Assembly: GCA_050181295.1 (NCBI GenBank) | Contig: JBFXDI010000055.1 | Coordinates: 1 to 24,260, forward strand | Direction: 5' to 3' | Length of the DNA stretch: 24,260 nucleotides | Source of the DNA: JBFXDI01 sp050181295 | Lineage (GTDB): Bacteria; Pseudomonadota; Alphaproteobacteria; Rhizobiales; Aestuariivirgaceae | Part shown: positions 21,680 through 24,260 of the stretch, piece by piece | Layout of the letters: each line of letters begins with the position of its first letter | How positions within the stretch are numbered: position 1 is the first letter of the stretch | Notes under the pieces: generated by a model | Databases searched by the model: none | Told to the model about the DNA's origin: nothing | The model's input: the letters and a program-made list of their open reading frames with translations, nothing else | Program-made: the position numbers and the translations under genes

Positions 21680-22916
21680 GAACTCTGCGAGGGAAGTGCG
21701 GATCGAGAGTGTTGGTCACCGCGGCGACGGCATTGCACCAGGGACCGACGGGCCGCTTTTCGTGCCCCTGGCGCTGCCGGGCGAGAAGGTGGAGGTCGAG
21801 CCTTCGGGCGCTGGCCGTGCCCGGCTGATCCGGGTCGTGGAAGCCAGCCCCGACCGCGTGGAGCCCTTCTGCCCGCATTTCGGCGCCTGCGGCGGGTGCG
21901 CCGTCCAGCATTGGGGCGAGCCGCCCTACCGCGCCTGGAAGCGCGATCTCGTGCGCATCCCTCTCCGCCAGCGCGGGATCGATACCGAAGTGGGTGATCT
22001 CGTCGACGCCCATGGCGAGGGCCGGCGACGCGCGACGTTCCACGCTCGCAAGACCGAGGGCGGCATCGCCGTCGGCTTCATGGCGCTCCGCAGCAATGCC
22101 ATTGTCGACATCGCGCGATGTCCCGTCCTTTCGCCGGCGCTCGCCCGCGCCCCCGCCATCGCGCACGATCTGGCGCAGCTTCTGGCCGGCGCGCGCCCTA
22201 TCGACATCGCCTTCACGGCAACCGCCACCGGCATCGACTGCGCCGTTTCGGGCGCCCGCGCGCCGGGTCTCGCCCTGCGCACTCGCCTCGCGGAACAGGT
22301 CCGCATGCACGGGCTCGCACGGCTCAGCCTCGGCGGCGAGGTAGTCGCGGAGACCGCAGCGCCCCTCCTCCGGTTCGGACGGGCGGAGGTCGTGGCGCCA
22401 CCGGCCGCCTTCCTGCAGCCCACGGAGGCGGGCGAGCTTGCGCTCTGGGAAGCGGTCCGCGAGGGCGTTGGCCGGGCGCGGAAGGTCGCCGACCTCTTCT
22501 GCGGCATGGGACCTTTCACGTTCCGGATCGCCGAGGCGGCGCAGGTTTCCGGATTCGACAGCGACCGCGCCTCCATCGCTGCCCTGCAGCAGGCCGCGCG
22601 GCGGACGTCGAAACTGAAGCCCGTGACGACGGAGGCACGCGATCTCTTCCGCGAGCCGCTTTCGGCGCGCGAGCTTGCAAGCTTCGATGTGGTGGTGATC
22701 GACCCGCCGCGGCAGGGTGCGGAGGCGCAGGCCCGCGAGATCGCCCGCTCGAAGGTGCCGGTCGTGGTGTCGGTCTCCTGCGACCCCGGCACCTTCGCCC
22801 GCGACGCCGCGATCCTTCTCGCCGGTGGCTACCGGCTTCGGAGCGTGCGGCCCGTGGACCAGTTCAAGTGGACGCCGCATGTCGAGTGCGTCGGCGTGTT
22901 CCGGCGCCAGACTTAG
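21672..22916 (+). CDS. RlmD/TrmA-family RNA (uracil-5-)-methyltransferase
   Basis: A 414-residue SAM-dependent enzyme of the RlmD/RumA/TrmA family that methylates C5 of uridine in rRNA or tRNA; which one is not certain. An N-terminal TRAM-like region (residues 8-60) precedes four Cys residues for a [4Fe-4S] cluster (Cys67, Cys73, Cys76 and Cys150). The SAM motif is DLFCGMGPFTFRIA. IDPPRQGA follows, then the catalytic nucleophile Cys370 in VSVSCDPGTFARD. The start is uncertain: ATG 21672, ATG 21678 and GTG 21696 are all in frame, and none has a clear SD. The palindrome covers the first two. It is divergent from ccdAB. Confidence 0.92.
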   Translation: MRMNSAREVRIESVGHRGDGIAPGTDGPLFVPLALPGEKVEVEPSGAGRARLIRVVEASPDRVEPFCPHFGACGGCAVQHWGEPPYRAWKRDLVRIPLRQRGIDTEVGDLVDAHGEGRRRATFHARKTEGGIAVGFMALRSNAIVDIARCPVLSPALARAPAIAHDLAQLLAGARPIDIAFTATATGIDCAVSGARAPGLALRTRLAEQVRMHGLARLSLGGEVVAETAAPLLRFGRAEVVAPPAAFLQPTEAGELALWEAVREGVGRARKVADLFCGMGPFTFRIAEAAQVSGFDSDRASIAALQQAARRTSKLKPVTTEARDLFREPLSARELASFDVVVIDPPRQGAEAQAREIARSKVPVVVSVSCDPGTFARDAAILLAGGYRLRSVRPVDQFKWTPHVECVGVFRRQT

Positions 22917-22927
22917 CACCACAAGAA

Positions 22928-23005
22928 CGTCATTGCCGGGCTTGACCCGGCAATCCTTTTCCCGTCGCCCGAAAAGGATGCCCGGCTCGGAGGCCGGGCA
23001 TGACG
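22928..23005. repeat. Four-armed palindromic intergenic element, probable bidirectional terminator
   Basis: A 78-bp element with nested symmetry. The outer ends are CGTCAT (22928-22933) and ATGACG (23000-23005). Two hairpins follow: 22934-22940 with 22946-22952 (TGCCGGG/CCCGGCA), and 22980-22986 with 22993-22999 (GCCCGGC/GCCGGGC). The centre pairs ATCCTTTTC (22953-22961) with GAAAAGGAT (22971-22979). Because the centre is symmetrical, each strand has a GC hairpin followed by ATCCTTTT. It lies between the convergent methyltransferase and mgtE, where it could terminate both. Similar repeats are common between genes in Hyphomicrobiales. Confidence 0.7.
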
Positions 23006-23023
23006 ATGGGGAGGGACCCCACC

Positions 23024-24260
23024 TCAGACCAGCCAGAGGGTCGCGAGGCCGAGGAAGGCGAAGAAGCCCACGACGTCGGTGATGGTGGTGACGAACACCG
23101 CCGAGGCCACCGCCGGGTCGGCCTTCAGGCGCTCGAGCGTCAGCGGCACGAGGATGCCGCCCAGCGCCGCGGCGAAGAAGTTGATGACCATGGCGGCCGC
23201 GATGGTGAGGCCCAGCTTGTCCGACTCGAACAGCCACCAAGCGAAGAGCCCGAGCGCGCAGGCGAAGGTGAAGCCGTTGAGGAGGCCCACGGCGCATTCG
23301 CGCCATACGACCCGCATGGCGTTCACGGGCCCGATCGAGCGGGTGGCGAGCGCCCGCACCGTCACCGTCATGGTCTGCGTCGCGGCGTTGCCGCCCATCG
23401 AGGCGACGATCGGCATGAGGACGGCGAGCGCCACCATCTGCTGGATCGTCGCGTCGAAGAGCGCGATGACGCGCGAGGCGAGGATGGCGGCGCAGAGGTT
23501 GACGGCAAGCCACACGATGCGGCTCCTGAGCGTCGACCAGACCGTATCCGTGATCTCCTCGTCGCCGACGCCGCCCAGGCGCAGGATGTCCTCCTCGGCC
23601 TCCTCCTGGATGACGTCCACGATGTCGTCGACCATGAGCATGCCGACGAGGCGGCCCTCCTCGTCGGTGACGGCGGCCGAGACGAGGTTGTACTGCTCGA
23701 ACTTGTAGGCGACGTCCTCCTGCTCGTCGGCGACCTCGAACACCGTCTGCTCGGCTTCCATGATGTCGAGGATGCGCCGCTCGCGCGGGCTTCTGAGGAT
23801 GCGCGACAGCGGCACCACGCCCTTCAGGTGGTAGGCGTGGTCGACGACATAGACCTCGACGAAATTTTCCGGCAGGTCGCGCTCGGTGCGCATGTAGTCG
23901 ATGGTCTGGCCGACGGTCCAGAACTCGGGCACCGCCACGAACTCGGTCTGCATGAGCCGGCCGGCGGTGTTCTCGTCGTAATGCAGCGCGCGCGACAGCG
24001 CGGCCCGCTCCTCGCGCGGCACATCGGCGAGGATCTCCTGCTGATCCTCGGCATCCATGTCCTCGATGAGGTAGAGGGCATCGTCGGTGTCGAGACGGCC
24101 GAGCGCGGAGGCGATGACCTCGTTGGGGAGCGCCTCCATGAGCTCGTCGCGCACGCCCTCGTCGAGCTCGGGCAGCGCCTCGACGTCGAAGGACCGGCCG
24201 AGCAGCGTGATGAGCCGGACGCGATCCTCGGACGGCAGGAGCTCGATGAGGTCGGCGAGA
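23024..24260 (-). CDS. mgtE: Magnesium transporter MgtE (5' end beyond the window)
   Basis: The C-terminal 411 residues of an MgtE channel for Mg2+ (and Co2+). The N-domain helical repeats are seen at LADLIELLPSEDRVRLI and LGRLDTDDALYLIEDM. Two CBS domains follow: LMQTEFVAVPEFWTVGQTIDYM through VVPLSRIL, and IMEAEQTVFEVADEQEDVAY through LVGMLMVDDI. They act as the Mg2+ sensor gate. Five membrane helices follow, with PIVASMGGNAATQT lining the pore and TTITDVVGFFAFLGLA holding the ion-selective Asp. The frame is open through the window end, so the true start is outside. No defect is visible. Confidence 0.95.
   Translation of the reverse strand, partial: LADLIELLPSEDRVRLITLLGRSFDVEALPELDEGVRDELMEALPNEVIASALGRLDTDDALYLIEDMDAEDQQEILADVPREERAALSRALHYDENTAGRLMQTEFVAVPEFWTVGQTIDYMRTERDLPENFVEVYVVDHAYHLKGVVPLSRILRSPRERRILDIMEAEQTVFEVADEQEDVAYKFEQYNLVSAAVTDEEGRLVGMLMVDDIVDVIQEEAEEDILRLGGVGDEEITDTVWSTLRSRIVWLAVNLCAAILASRVIALFDATIQQMVALAVLMPIVASMGGNAATQTMTVTVRALATRSIGPVNAMRVVWRECAVGLLNGFTFACALGLFAWWLFESDKLGLTIAAAMVINFFAAALGGILVPLTLERLKADPAVASAVFVTTITDVVGFFAFLGLATLWLV

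Noticed and set aside
1..24260. CRISPR arrays, tRNA or rRNA genes, insertion sequences, prophage
   Set aside because: No regularly spaced repeats, tRNA-like cloverleaf, rRNA signature, transposase or phage gene was recognised on either strand.

Overview
The window is GC-rich chromosomal DNA of an alphaproteobacterium, most likely of the order Hyphomicrobiales (Rhizobiales). The main evidence is the gene order dusB(nifR3)-ntrB-ntrC-ntrY-ntrX-trkA-hfq-hflX, with a fused ispDF divergent from dusB. Protein details agree, such as the Hfq sequence and the NtrX AAA+ domain without GAFTGA. I cannot fix the genus.

Region 1 (1-2538, + strand) has the last codons of a probable glyoxalase/VOC gene, a strong hairpin terminator, a ROK-type sugar-kinase homologue whose motifs occur in circularly permuted order, mazG, and a small lipoprotein. 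Region 2 (2549-13211, - strand) is the conserved core, read dusB, ntrB, ntrC, then ntrY, ntrX, trkA, then hfq, hflX. The two nitrogen-responsive two-component systems lie in tandem. Four-base ATGA overlaps link dusB-ntrB, ntrB-ntrC and ntrY-ntrX. A 188-bp gap with a possible promoter separates ntrC from ntrY. Region 3 (13318-15029, + strand) holds ispDF and a pncC/cinA-type amidase.

Region 4 (15030-21680) looks accessory, apart from an ordinary isovaleryl-CoA dehydrogenase gene. It has an O-methyltransferase, a VapBC-type toxin-antitoxin pair followed closely by an RraA-like aldolase gene, two GNAT acetyltransferases flanking ivd, a probable frameshifted DUF427 remnant, a PaaI-type thioesterase and a CcdAB toxin-antitoxin pair. 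Both toxin-antitoxin operons have long perfect palindromes at their promoters (19 bp and 21 bp). The ccd palindrome overlaps the start of the divergent gene.

Region 5 (21672-24260) holds an RlmD/TrmA-family RNA uridine methyltransferase (+) and the 3' part of mgtE (-). A 78-bp four-armed palindromic element lies between these convergent genes. Two shortened relatives lie at 15038-15065 and 16423-16441. All three are at gene 3' ends.

The most notable observations are the permuted ROK kinase, the palindromic element family with an apparent deletion derivative, and the two toxin-antitoxin loci with their operators and attached genes. I see no CRISPR array, tRNA, rRNA, insertion sequence or prophage.
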